This document shows, piece after piece, positions 45,905 to 57,322 of a stretch of 64,000 bases of DNA. The notes under the pieces were generated by a model. The model searched no databases, was not told the origin of the DNA, and saw nothing but the letters and a program-made list of their open reading frames with translations. The DNA comes from Pholiota molesta (taxonomy: Eukaryota > Basidiomycota > Agaricomycetes > Agaricales > Strophariaceae), in assembly GCA_014925825.1 (NCBI GenBank), contig JACGCK010000051.1, forward strand, positions 62,001 through 126,000. Reading direction: 5' to 3'. Numbering within the stretch: position 1 is the stretch's first letter; each line of letters starts with the position of its first letter. The position numbers and the translations under genes were made by a program.

Positions 45905-47649
45905 GGTAAAGAGTAGAAAGCTGGATCAGTCAAGGCAATGGATGGTTGTAACGGTTCTGAAAGAAAGAGGAAGATATCAACTGGCAACAAAGTGGCCTAT
46001 CGCACCACTCAAATTTATACATGTTTTCACATAAATCCCTGGCCGCTTCCAGGTGAAGTGAAAGGGCAGCTGATGAGTCCATATTGATGCCAGCCGCACA
46101 ATTTGCGTGCACACCAACGCCCACAGCCCATTACGCTGACATCTTGGTGACAAGCACTCCGTGGCAATTTATTGATGAGTCCGCCCACAGTGACCATAGA
46201 AAACAATAGAGGAGAGTGGACGTTACAAGAAAAGTGGCCTAGCGGACCACTCAAATCTATACATGTTTTAGTCGACGAGGATCGATTCCTCGGGGACGAG
46301 ACCTCCTGTACCGCATGCACCTAAGTATTTCCAAGCTCACTGATACGGTCGGATGAAGTTACAGAAATCTGCGATGAGGCGACGGAGAGTCGGCCGTCGT
46401 ATCGGGTTGGCTGCACTTCATCATCTGCTGCGTTCTGACAAGCCAGGGCGGTGAGCGGCGCTATGAGCAGAAATGGCGATACAGCAGCAAGCAAGCAATT
46501 GACGTGTTAGATTGTAACAGAAAAAATACGACAGAACAACGTGCCTCCAGGATCCGTCTGAACCACCGTATCCCTGTCTCTCCCCTGTCGTCCTTCAAAA
46601 TCCAATGAGCTAAGGCCCGCTCTGAACACCAACACAGCCCAAGGTAACCTTGTCCAAGGCTCTGGCACATAACAGTATCTCTGCCGTCCGCGCGGAACGC
46701 ATGCGCGCAGGTCAAAGCAGGGGGACGTGAATGGCTGCATGCATAGCGCCTGTTGGCCCTGGTGCCGAAATCGGAGCCGCCAACGTAAACTCCGAGAGAC
46801 CGCTCGTATATGGGAATGTACGTCGTTGAAACTTGATCCCCAAGCGCTACCTGGCTACTTCGCTTCATGGGAACTGCCAAGGAGAAGGGAGCAGTGGGTA
46901 CGCGGGAGGGCCAGAACTGGAAGAGCAGATGAAGGTTTCTTCTGATGCGTACTTGAGTTGAGTAGCTCGTAGTGGAATGTGGGAGAAGTCAAGCAAAATA
47001 ATGCACGGGAGAGCGCTAAACTTAATCTGTAGGCAGCTGACGAGAGGTCAATAAATCGTGCTACCACCCAGCTTGAAGACTCGCTCACAGATTATCAAGC
47101 CCCAGGCCATGATGCCTTCATGAGCTCAAGAAGGTCATCGGCTATCGGTTGGGGCTTGAGCGGGATGTACACTATTGAAAGTTATTCAGGTCGTAGAGTG
47201 CACAGCTTGAAAGAAGAATGAATGGGAGGGCGTCCTCCTGCTTTGCGGGGCTTCTCTGTCGAAGTCTTGGGTAGAATCAGCAAACTGCGGAGAATGCTCT
47301 TAATTGTGGTGAAAACGCACCGCATTGATCCTCGTTCCTAAGGTTGACGTCGGTACCCATGCAGCATGTGCGCATGGTATGGGACACCATGGATTCAGCT
47401 CCGGAGCAGCGCGAAGATTGAGCGCTAGCTGGTGGAAGGACCAACAGATGCGCGAGCGCAACGGCGGCTAAGCATGGCTTTGGATGAGTCTGGGCCGGGT
47501 GTTCGCTAGCAAGTGGATGTAGAAGCCTACCTTAATGACGTGTCCTGGCCAGCTGCGGTGTGGATAAGAACATGTTCCCTGAAGCGGTGAGCGAGAAAGT
47601 TGACGTTGAGCTTGTTGAGAATTTTCGGCGAGTTACGACTCGAACGAGT
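45905..47649. other. Upstream region of family C copy 2 and intergenic
   Basis: About 46020-46270 repeats the upstream region of copy 1 (near 44560-44760), with the AGTGGCCTA block present twice. From 46320 on no gene was recognised. Confidence 0.5.
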
Positions 47650-48230
47650 ATTAGTAAGGTCCAAGGAACAACCTCGTGACCGCTCGTGACCGTGATTGTG
47701 GGCCGCGCGGCGCGCTGCGACATTGACACTCCCGCCACTCGCCTCCGTCGATCATGTCATTCATCGGAGGCCCAAAACAACAACACAAAACGGACCTGAT
47801 TCCTAGCCTCCAACGCCTAGGTCTTGACAATTAATGCGCCGGTCGGATAATACAGGCGTGCCACACGGTGCTTCTGGTATCCCTCAGCCAATCGTCCGCG
47901 CCGTTTTCGCGGGGCACCAAAGCGTATATCAAGCTCTAGACATACATAACAGGTTCTAATGTCCTTTCATTGACATCTTGATTAAAACTGGCACCTTTTT
48001 ATATCCATGCTAGCATACTGGTGCACGCCGACCCCCGCCAACTTGCCTGGCTTGTTACTGCTACCTGACGTCCCATCTGGATCGATCTACGTGTCCCTTC
48101 TGGTCCTCATCTTCTGCAGAGTCAAGCTTCATGCACAGAAACACCCATTCCGGACCGCCGGTACACATGTATCTAGTGTGCACTGTGCATGTCCAAACCG
48201 CGCGTTGGCGCCGATGACGCATGTCGTGAC
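47650..48230 (-). repeat. Inverted copy of the 35.63-36.2 kb repeat unit
   Basis: The reverse complement gives, in the same order, the GGCGCCAACGCGCGG block, GATCGATCCAGATGGGACG, GAAAACGGCGCGGACGATTG, CGGAGGCGAGTGGCGGGAGT and GTGTCAATGTCGCAGCGCG. The flank GGTTGTTCC beside the core also occurs at 32520-32528. Confidence 0.7.
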
Positions 48231-48711
48231 TTACATGGAGCAAGAAACCTCGTTGGACGTGTGGCATATGTGTGCCGCCTGGAATAGTACCGGTTCGGGG
48301 ATACCTTTCCTTACGAAGACATGTTTAGTGTGCATGCATGCATCGCATGTTTGCGTATATAAACAACCAGTGGTCGCGTAGGCTGTGAATATGACCAGTT
48401 CCTCTGGTCTTGTACGTCGAACAACTACTGAAGAGCTTGGAATATTTTCCAATTATCCTGGTGTCTTCTCTTTTACTTTGGCTGGCCGCCGTCCAGCTAG
48501 CCAGCGACGTTCGCATCTGTCATGGAAACTCTGGGTTTCATCCAAGCAGCCCGAGATAGAAAACTGGTGAGCAAGCACTAATTTTCCACACGACGGAACA
48601 TTCGATCCGCATAACGATGTAAGGTTTTACAGCTTTTACATATTTGAACACGGGAACTAACAAGACACGAAAAAATCAAGCGCACTCTTGCGGCAAGTGA
48701 ATAGGCATAAA

Positions 48712-49219
48712 CTAACACCCCAGGTTCCCGTTAATGTTACTCAAACAGTTGTCTAATGTCCGCTTTAGCATTATAAACGAGTTTTTTGTCAGAACACATA
48801 CCGAGATTGAAGCTAGAAGTTGGAATCCGATTCCCCGCCCTATCAAGGCAGGAAGCATCGATATTCAAGAAAGTCTGACCAGCCTGAATATTCGTGAAAA
48901 TACAACTTGCGCCCGCGCCACCACTGCGAAGAAATAAGTACGACGCCCGCCAAAAAGGAAAAGAGAGAGAAACTAACCCAGCCTGACATCCGATGTGGCC
49001 ATTCTGGTTCCCCACGCACTGGCTGAGCGCAATGTTCGTGTTGCGCTGGTCGCCGCTGGTGGTGAAGCAGATCGCCGAGAGGCTGGCGGTGTTGGGAATA
49101 ATGGCCCAGTTGAAACAAGTGGCTGCAGCGTTGCTCTCGGGCTTTGGGACGTTGACGGCGAAGGCCAATTCCACGCCCATGGCTAAGGTGAAGAGGAGCG
49201 ACGACATCGACGAAAACAT
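48712..49219 (-). CDS. Secreted CVNH (cyanovirin-N-like) protein, copy 1
   Basis: Exons 49219-48978, 48923-48802 and 48752-48712 (242, 122 and 41 nt) give 134 aa. A signal peptide (LLFTLAMGVELAFA) is followed by a domain with two CVNH-like repeats. Repeat 1 has TCFNWAIIPNTASLSAICF and NIALSQCVGNQNGHIGC. Repeat 2 has CIFTNIQAGQTFLNIDASC and the closing NLDNCLSNINGNLGC. CVNH proteins are small, often mannose-binding lectins. The third exon was found by extending past an intron-retained stop at 48737. A TATA-like TATTTAATAC lies about 70 bp upstream. It is divergent from copy 2 with identical exon lengths. Confidence 0.72.
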
Positions 49220-50606
49220 GATTGGAATGGACTGGATATGAATTGTAAACTGGGTTGTCCTGCCTCCATAAGCTCTGTGAGCTCAGGGTATTAAATACTG
49301 GACAAAACATATTCATTATCTACGAGTAATTGAGCCTGCTTTGTGGTTTAATTCTAAATCTGAATGGGAATTGAATTGTCGAAGACATTGTGGGTCAAGT
49401 GTGGGTGGTGATGCACCAAGAATAATGTCTTTGGGAAAAGATACTGCGTACATTACTTTGAAATGGAGTTGACTCCTCAAGAATCCCGCTCATAACGGAT
49501 GCAAACTCTTCTTCTGCTCGGGTTCACACAAGGAACATACACATATTACCGAAATTTAGAACGCGAATTGTGGCTCGTGGAAGGATCTACTTTGAAATTT
49601 GCAAAAATAGCCTTCCTTCTACGCATTTTCTTGATTTACATCAAATTGGAACAGCTACATATCGAGTACAGTCGCAAAGACCACAGTGTAGATTTAGCGT
49701 CGTTGGACGGTTGTCTACCAATGCATGATAGGATGTTCAAATTTTTATCACCACTTAGGAGAGGAACTTGGAGCTTTTGATACTCCTAGGTGGTCGTACT
49801 TCAGGTATACCTCTTCCGGGAAATGATACTTGAAATAGATCCGAGGTGTGTATACCTGCCAATGGTAAGGTTCCAAACATTGTTCAAGTTGGCACATTCG
49901 ACATGTGTGCCATTGTCGTCGTGCGTCTCGGTGAGCGATAACTTCACAGGCTGTCATAATCTTTGGCAAAGCCGTCTTCGAAACATCATGGACAATATTA
50001 CTTTCGTAAGGCCGACTCGAATCTATTTTGAAATTTCCAATGAACAACAGTACTCGATCGTTGGGTGCCAGACGTTAAATAAGAAATATCGCGCTGCTGG
50101 ACTAGACGGAGGGTTCAACCATCTTCTGACCAAAGACATACAATTTGAAGGCCACTCAAATGGGCGAGTCACCTAAATCTACCCAGTGGATATCGAACAG
50201 TGCACGAGCGTTAATAAATTTGTTACGTTCTCAAATAGAATGACTCTGAGCCATTTTTGAAGGACACCATGTGGAAGGCCACACCTGACAAGAAATTCAG
50301 TAATAATGAGCGGCGACAGATTGATATCTTCTGATGCAGAACATTGGCAGAACACAAAGGATAAACCAGTGGGGCTTAGGGCTGATATGAAGCATTCTGT
50401 ACCCCGTTTCTGAAACCAAATAGTGTTTTTAACGCATTGCTACACACACACTCTCTACGACAGTTCATTCGCAATTGAATCCTCGGACTTCAGAATTAAA
50501 ACGGGCTCGAACTCGATTATTCCAAGAGTTTTGACCGTATTTAAGCCACTTAACTTAGAATGGTCGTTGATTCAGAACCAAATCGACACCCCATCAAGGT
50601 CAAGTC
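49220..50606. other. Region between the divergent CVNH genes
   Basis: About 1.4 kb. A 99-codon minus-strand frame (50047-49748) is not recognisable and no gene is supported. TATA-like sequences sit near both ends (49289-49299; GTATTTAA at about 50538). Confidence 0.45.
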
Positions 50607-51125
50607 ATGCTATCATCCTCTACACTCAAATTCTTCACTTTGATTATTGCTTGCCATTACGCAATGGCGGTAAACACTCCAAAGCCAGATGACGCCGCCG
50701 CGAACAGCTGTACCGGTTGGAGAATTATCCCAAACACCGCCTCCCTTGCCGCATTCTGTTCTGCAGGTGATGGCTCTCAGCATAGCACCAGCATCGCGTT
50801 TAGCGAATGCGTAGGCAACCAAGACGGTCATATAGGTTGTCAAATTAAGTCAGTATTACCATCTGCCCTAAATAATTTCATAAATTCTGACAAATTTGTT
50901 ACTTGTTTCAATAGTGGTGGCGCTGGTGGAAGCTGCATTCTCAGTAACCTCCAGGCGGGTCAAAACTTCCTGACGGTCAACGCATTGTGTAAGAACAGGG
51001 CTGGGCAAGAAGTCCAGACTACCAACTTTAACCTCAGTAAGCCATTTGCCAGAAAGAGTGACTGCAAGGCTGACAATGATATAGACGCCTGCTTGACCAA
51101 CTTCCAAGGAAACCTTGGTTGCTGA
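50607..51125 (+). CDS. Secreted CVNH (cyanovirin-N-like) protein, copy 2
   Basis: Exons 50607-50848, 50915-51036 and 51085-51125 have the same lengths (242, 122, 41 nt) as copy 1 and give 134 aa. The signal peptide LKFFTLIIACHYAMA precedes SCTGWRIIPNTASLAAFC, SIAFSECVGNQDGHIGC, GGAGGSCILSNLQAGQNF and the terminal NLNACLTNFQGNLGC. Both introns (66 and 48 bp) are multiples of three without stops. Unspliced RNA would therefore still read through in frame to a 172-aa product. The splice model is preferred because it matches copy 1 exactly. Likely an extracellular lectin-like protein. Confidence 0.75.
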   Translation: MLSSSTLKFFTLIIACHYAMAVNTPKPDDAAANSCTGWRIIPNTASLAAFCSAGDGSQHSTSIAFSECVGNQDGHIGCQIKSVLPSALNNFINSDKFVTCFNSGGAGGSCILSNLQAGQNFLTVNALCKNRAGQEVQTTNFNLSKPFARKSDCKADNDIDACLTNFQGNLGC

Positions 51126-51508
51126 TTGTGTAGGGTCTCATTCAGGTTCACTTCGTGATATACTCAAAGGAATTCTTAAATATGTAGCTTGTTGGTAGCG
51201 CAGTCGAGCTATATGTCTTTTTTGTAAAATGTTATTGATTCCATTCAGCACTTAACGTCGTTTAAGCGCCCGTCTCAAATCACGTGAAGTCATTAGGCAA
51301 TTCGTTTGGATTTTTTAAAATACAACCAGCGAGTAATACCCATACTAGAGCCCAGATTATTCCGTCGGATCTTACTCGTAAGAAATATAACAACTGGGTG
51401 CCATGCCGCTTCTTTTAAACCCGCTCACAAGATCAGGTTATCTCTAAGCAGCCGTTGAGCATTACTTTAACAAGGTTTGGTTTAATCACTAGTAATTACC
51501 CGGCATAT
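51126..51508. other. Convergent 3' flanks
   Basis: Nothing recognised between the CVNH copy 2 stop and the F-box gene stop. Confidence 0.4.
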
Positions 51509-53211
51509 TCATCTTGACGTCCAATCTGTAATCAGATTCATTCGCACATCAGCATTCTGCTTCTCTCTTGAAAAGATTGATTTGTATACCTCCCGCCCAC
51601 AAAAACTCTTAATCGCAGGTACACTGTGTGCAAAGATCTCCATCATCGCAGTATCAGCTATTTCCCGGCGATCAAAGTATACCGAAATGTCCTCCAGCTT
51701 CCAATGAGGATAAGATTGTTCTCGAAAAGTGCCTGCATATCGGAATGAGGGTGGCATCAGACTGTTAATAGAATCGTAGTTAATCTCTACATTCATCAAA
51801 TATCCTCGAAAAGGATGACCGAATTACCTTTCAATTGGCATTGCATCCCGATTATGCCATACATGAAGTTGTTTCAAACCAGGGAGGTTTGCGGCCATGC
51901 TGTCCACAATGGTAATATCCAGAAGAACGATTTGCATGCGCAAATACGTCAATTTTGCGCACTTGGATAACGCGTCTAGAACAATCAATGCATCTTCTTG
52001 AGATAGTTCGATGTTATAAATAACGAAAGTCTTCAGAGTACTGGAGGCTCGATGAATGGATGTGCGCAAAATATTTATTCCAACCGATCCAGCTGTCGGA
52101 TTGATTCTGAGACTGTGCAGATGTGAAAAACAACTTCTGTCTCTTGCAGAATCCAAAAGAAGTTTGCCTAATATAGGATCAGGCATGTCGTCCTCGTATG
52201 TTGTCCTGATATCGAGGTCAAGCTCACGAAGGACATGAGCGCCGTTGCAGAGGAAGCTTTTGAGTCCAGCCTCGTACGTATCCTGCGCCGCTCCCGGAAG
52301 AACATCCATCTTCAGCTTCAACTGGTCAAGAGCGAGTGATTTCGAAAAATGAATGAATATGTCCGGATGGTGGATGTACCCTAAGCATGTCAAGCTGAGC
52401 TTCTTGAATTTCGGACTCCTGATAGCGTTGACGAAACGAACAAATGGAGTAAGACTAGTATAGCCATCTATATGACCAGCGCCGGTCGCCGGAATGGTTA
52501 GGATTTGGAGTGCTACCAAATTTTGAAAATAGGGCTTCATGGCTGTCATTTCTTGAAAGACCGTGGTCCGAGTTGGTAGCTCCGCTCGGATGGTAAGGGA
52601 TTGCAAGTTAGCAGCAAAGGACGACCAAGTTAGATGATTTCGCGCGGGTGGCGGGGAGTTCGCTAAACGCGCAATGCATGGTCCGTCGTCAAAATAAGCC
52701 GTTGTTATTGCAAACGCCATCGTATGCGGAAGCGTGCTGATACATTTTACGATTGCTTTCAGAGCGCGCGCGTTGTGGGATTTGAATGGACTCGGAGGAA
52801 GGAAGCGCCTTGCGGAAGACATCCAAGTATATGTTGTATCAATGATTCTGCCTTTCGTAGTCGTGAAAGCCGGCCTGGGAAGGCGTTGCACGAATGCCTC
52901 TGGAGAGCAGACGAAGTTGACAATTACACGCTTCACCTTCCTTGACACAAAGGGATCCCTGGTAAAAGATCAGGGCTTAGTACTTCTCCATTTCAACGAG
53001 AGAGTAGGTTGTATTGCTACCTCAATCTAATCATCATTCGTGGCAAAGTAGGAGATGCGGCGCTCCAGATTATGAAGACTTCCTCGTATTTGAGAGCCAT
53101 GGCCAGGTGGAAGAAGGTGCTGTTGATCGTGCGGAGTTGTCGATATAAGTCATCATCTGGGATGAACTGTGAGATGTATAGCCATATCTCTGGGGGAATT
53201 TGGTTGGACAT
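51509..53211 (-). CDS. F-box protein, family A copy 2 (complete)
   Basis: Exons 53211-53021, 52958-51828 and 51761-51509 join to 1575 nt, 524 aa. The F-box-like N-terminus is IPPEIWLYISQFIPDDDLYR. After the first intron comes DPFVSRKVKRVIVNFVCSPE, then leucine-rich repeats (NLVALQILTIPATGAG; DALSKCAKLTYLRMQIVLLD; LPGLKQLHVWHN). The C-terminal block is PHWKLEDISVYFD with MMEIFAHSVPAIKSFCG. This is the intact reference for the three family A copies. Expected role: recognition subunit of an SCF ubiquitin ligase. Confidence 0.85.
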
Positions 53212-55154
53212 CGCGGAGCGATGAAAGATGAAAAAGAGTCCACCAGGTTCACACGGAATGCATCGTAGGCACGCAGTGGTATTTGAGAGTCATTTATAGA
53301 TTCAAGTTGATTTTCTCGAGGCTCGCCAACAGATTATATAGCTGATATGAGCAACTTTGTGAGACAAAAGTGCAGTAGCCAACTAGCGCGTAGTATAAGA
53401 TAATACCAGATTCGCGGGGCCGAAGTGTTGAGGCCAAGGTTGCACAGGCGGATCGACTCTTGATCGACTCGGCCTGGGCCATGGGAGGAAATTGATATCA
53501 CACTAATTTTCTTACTGATTCAAAAACAAGTAAAGGAAAATTATAATAGTTTATTGGTACTTAAGTCAAGATGAGCTACAGCCTAAGTACGAGGTACGAG
53601 AAAGTGTGTTAAGCCCTGAGCTCAGAAAATCTCAATGCGCGAAAGACAAGCGAAAGACACAGAATGTTCTGATAAACGTGCTCACCGTCCTCGCATTCAT
53701 CCCATCGGCTCCTGAACGGGTCCTTCCGCTGGTGTCGTCCTCGTTGATAAGTGGAATAGATGGGCGAATCTTCGGATACCGAGCTGTTCGCGTCGTCGTT
53801 CCTGGGCCAGGAATCCCGCAGGCCTTGCGCTAATTCGTCTGGAGCCCGTTGTCGTCGTCCTCCTTGGTAAGTGGAACAGATGGGCGGATCGCGCCGAGCC
53901 GTTCGCGCCGTCGTTCATGGCGCTATCCCACAGCCCTCCGCGCACTCGCCTGTATGCCGCGCAAAGGCACCGCACGTCGAATTCAGGTGATTAGTTCCTG
54001 CACGGTCGAATCGGTGCCACACTCACTAACGCCCTCCCGCACTGATCTCCTTCCTCGTCGTCATTCCGGGCCTGGTAGGTTGCATCTGGTCCTCGCGTTG
54101 CTGACAGTTGCTCGTCCCAACGCGCACACAACAAACTATGCACACCGTCGGCGCAATGACACTACGAACGGCATGGGTGATATACGGATACCGCAGCATA
54201 GTGCGCAACGACACGACTATGCTGGACGACTCACAACGTTGCTTGGACGACAGCGGTTCGATTCGCGAAGGAGCGCGATGTTGAGAGGAGGGGAGATGGG
54301 ATGAGATTTACACACCTGGGAGGTGCGCGCTGATTGTGCTACGTGGCTCCTGCGCGCTGTGGCGCCTTTGGACCATGATCCGTACGATTTGAAGTCGCCC
54401 CGCCTGCCCAATGTGCGCCGATGTCGATGGACTGGGACTTGCGAACGCCGTCTGTACAGTTTGTGTACAGTGTAAACAAACGGCGGACACGTCGATGGCG
54501 TGCTTGCGTCGCGGGTGGGATTTTGGTCGTGTTCGAGGGGTGGACGGTGCGTCCGCAGGTGGCCACTGGATGGTTGTAGGGTGGCGCGTCGAGGTGGTCT
54601 GTTGATGGTCGAAGCGCTCAAGACACATTGCCTGGGTCATCCGAGGCAGTGTCGCGATTCGCTCTAGTTTATGCACTGTTGAAGACTTAGTATGTAGGGA
54701 TCAACTGTTTGAAGCTTACATGCCAATTCTCCTTGAAGTCCTTTTCCCTTCGACTTGTGTTGTAACATTGCGCTTCAGAGGATCGCGCGGTGGGCAAAGG
54801 GAGGCTGTCAGGAGTTGGGAGTTCGACCGTATAAAGATACGATCGTTGACCACAAGACGGCATTCAAGTCCAAGATGGTGGAACTTATAGAACTTTCACA
54901 AATTCAAAGTTACATGTCACGGTTGGTGTCGACAAACATCGGTTGGTATCTGGGTGAAAATGAGGAGAGGAACTGGCGAGGTTGAACGGCTTGAGCGAAG
55001 CGTAGACATCACGCTGTCACACTTTCGAACACATTTGCGTCCTTCGAGTACTTTGAGTCTCCATCAACATCCACCACCGTTTCGATCAAGTACTTGAGCT
55101 TGAGCTTGAGCGCTTGAGCTCTTGAATCTGGCTACAGTCTACATACCATCGCCT
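53212..55154. other. Long intergenic region without a supported gene
   Basis: Contains a direct repeat of about 125 bp (about 53720-53835 and 53845-53960; shared blocks TAAGTGGAAYAGATGGGCG and GTTCGCGYCGTCGTTC). A GC-rich stretch (54050-54650) has open minus-strand frames (for example 54621-54217) but no recognisable protein. The last 150 bp resemble the 5' flank of the family B F-box gene at 34.3 kb. Confidence 0.45.
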
Positions 55155-56609
55155 ATGATGACATCATCATCTTCCTATTCTTTTGTTCAGCCTAGTCCAG
55201 TCAGCAGGGTTCCTTACGACGTTCTAAGAGAAATTTTCATCCACTGCCTGCCCCGACGCCGTTTCAGGGAACAACAGCCAGATACAACGATCGCCCCGAT
55301 GCTCCTTTGCCAGATATGCTCTGCCTGGCGAACAGTCGCTCTTAATTCGGCAACCCTATGGTCGCATCTTTCATATGTTTTCCTCATACAAGACGACGGT
55401 TCAAACGACGGCTGGAAAACCCCCAAGGATCACCTCACATTTCTTTCGTGGTGGAGACGGAATCAGGGTACTATGGTGCCATCTCTTTGCATCAAGGTCA
55501 TTTCAACCCAATGGTATGAAATGACAAAACATCCAATACTTTACTCGAAGCTAGAGGCAGTCGATATGATGTCTCTTGTCAAATATATCGCCTCGGCGCG
55601 ATATCTCGAGGCCGATAAAGATATTTGGCACTTGCTTCACAAGTGGAGTAACCAGGAGATATACCCGAATCCGCATACCTTGGTGATATCTGATTGTTCC
55701 CCAAAAGAGATCTTCTACCGCAGTCGATCCCTCATACCGGATTATACCCTTTCCGCATTGCGATTTCTTTCCCTCAGTGACAACACCCTGCCCAGTGGCA
55801 GTAACTTTGTTACTCCAACTGCTTGGTCTAAATTGACTCGTATTGCCTTGAATAATATTACCATTTCTCTCAATGCCTGGTTATCCTTCATCCGTTCAGT
55901 CCCAGATTTAGAACGGGGTTACTTCGATATCACATTGTCTGATCAAGAGCATGCTCAATGTCCTAGATGCACCCTTCCACGACTGTCAAAACTCCATATT
56001 TCTCATAAATTAGATGACGAGGTTCCAACAGTTGAATTTCCCCTCAGCATGCTTCTTACCAGTATCTATCTACCCGCCCTGCATACGCTGTCACTGTCCT
56101 CTTTCGAGGACTCATGGTCTGACCACCGTGTTATTCCGGACCTTTACAGAGTGCTGCATTCTACACCGGCCATCACAACGCTTATTCTAGGATGTTCTTT
56201 CCTCTCCTTAGGAAGAGATTTCCCGGTCATCCGTTCTGCAATCGGAAATGTAGAGCCAGTCTGGCATCACGGTCTCGCGCCTCATCTGGTACATTTACAA
56301 TTCAAGTTCTCATGCACTCGGTCAGCCAAAGAGGAGGAACACATGCGTCAAACCATCATCGACAACATTTTTCACTCCGATAACCACTGGTTGGAACTCA
56401 ACAATCCCGCGTGTACCATCCAAACAATCACCATGATCCACTTTGGATTCAGAAGGTCCTGGTGGAAGAGTTGCAATGACTTCACCATGTCAAGAGTTCA
56501 AGAACACCTCAAGAAAGCACCGAACGTCAACGTTGTTTTTGAAATCCAAGTATGGGACCAAGAGTCCACCGCTGCCGGAGAGTGGAACGAGTGGGGGCCG
56601 AATCTATGA
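55155..56609 (+). CDS. F-box protein, family B copy 2
   Basis: Single exon, 484 aa from the MMTSSSS start (an in-frame ATG at 55122 also exists). The F-box-like motif SRVPYDVLREIFIHCLPRRR is identical to copy 1 at 32867-34324. Homology runs to the final EWNEWGPNL. Small differences include loss of an acidic EEEE insert present in copy 1 and WHHGLAPHLVHL against WRLATHLVHL. Both frames are intact, which suggests both are functional or the duplication is recent. The two copies face opposite directions about 21 kb apart. Confidence 0.83.
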   Translation: MMTSSSSYSFVQPSPVSRVPYDVLREIFIHCLPRRRFREQQPDTTIAPMLLCQICSAWRTVALNSATLWSHLSYVFLIQDDGSNDGWKTPKDHLTFLSWWRRNQGTMVPSLCIKVISTQWYEMTKHPILYSKLEAVDMMSLVKYIASARYLEADKDIWHLLHKWSNQEIYPNPHTLVISDCSPKEIFYRSRSLIPDYTLSALRFLSLSDNTLPSGSNFVTPTAWSKLTRIALNNITISLNAWLSFIRSVPDLERGYFDITLSDQEHAQCPRCTLPRLSKLHISHKLDDEVPTVEFPLSMLLTSIYLPALHTLSLSSFEDSWSDHRVIPDLYRVLHSTPAITTLILGCSFLSLGRDFPVIRSAIGNVEPVWHHGLAPHLVHLQFKFSCTRSAKEEEHMRQTIIDNIFHSDNHWLELNNPACTIQTITMIHFGFRRSWWKSCNDFTMSRVQEHLKKAPNVNVVFEIQVWDQESTAAGEWNEWGPNL

Positions 56610-56880
56610 TGCTCATAAGGTGAATCGTTATGTTTATGGAGATACCTGTGCAAGCTTCTAACTGAGGTGTATCCTGGATGAGTGATTTGGTAGGACCATG
56701 TGAGGTATCGTCTGTGACCTATCCACTGCCATACTTATACCTGTAACCTTTGTTATACCTACTACGTTTTCTCCATGAACCCGACTTTCTCCTTGCTTTC
56801 TCCTCTATGTTGGACTAGCTACCAGTTACCAGAATTTACGCGTCATTGTTGTGCGCTCAAACTAAGTCTTTATAACCATG

Positions 56881-57255
56881 TCAAGGTATGGGGGAAAAAT
56901 AAGACAATCTGAACCGAATCCGACTTTCTTCCCGCTGACAGCTGTGCACGAACAGCTCTGGCCCTGATTTCTCGTCAACAATCCACAACTTCTCCACTTT
57001 CGAAAAAGTCGCAAGACACCTGAAATACAAATTCAAGAGCATGGACCATAACTCCTGGTGAATATTAATGCAGATGTTCGTTGTATTATAAGTAAGGAGT
57101 GCTGATACTTGGCAGATACTGTCGAGGAACGCTGAGGCAGCATTCGATTCGAACAGTGCACCAGTCACGGAATATGACGAGGGTGAGCCGGTGACGCGGT
57201 CGTCTTCCACGGCGACAGCACCTGCGATACTTTCATCCAACTTTTGTCTATTCAT
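56881..57255 (-). CDS. Small unrecognised frame, possibly a truncated gene
   Basis: 124 codons beginning MNRQKLDESIAGAVAVEDDR. An internal GTATCAGC to CACCAG segment (54 bp, in frame) could be an intron. The 3' end, with the reverse complement of GACAATCTGAACCGAATCC, overlaps sequence shared with the F-box gene flank at about 32.6 kb. The frame may therefore be a gene cut by the duplication. No family recognised. Confidence 0.25.
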   Translation of the reverse strand: MNRQKLDESIAGAVAVEDDRVTGSPSSYSVTGALFESNAASAFLDSICQVSALLTYNTTNICINIHQELWSMLLNLYFRCLATFSKVEKLWIVDEKSGPELFVHSCQREESRIRFRLSYFSPIP

Positions 57256-57322
57256 GTTTCCGTAATTGACCTATACAAAAAACTTGCAAAGAGCGTCACA
57301 CCAATTCGGATTGAAAATGAGA

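Noticed and set aside
36120..47750. CRISPR-like array because of regularly recurring motifs
   Set aside because: The units are about 300 bp, irregularly spaced and inverted in part, in a eukaryotic genome; no short spacer-repeat periodicity.
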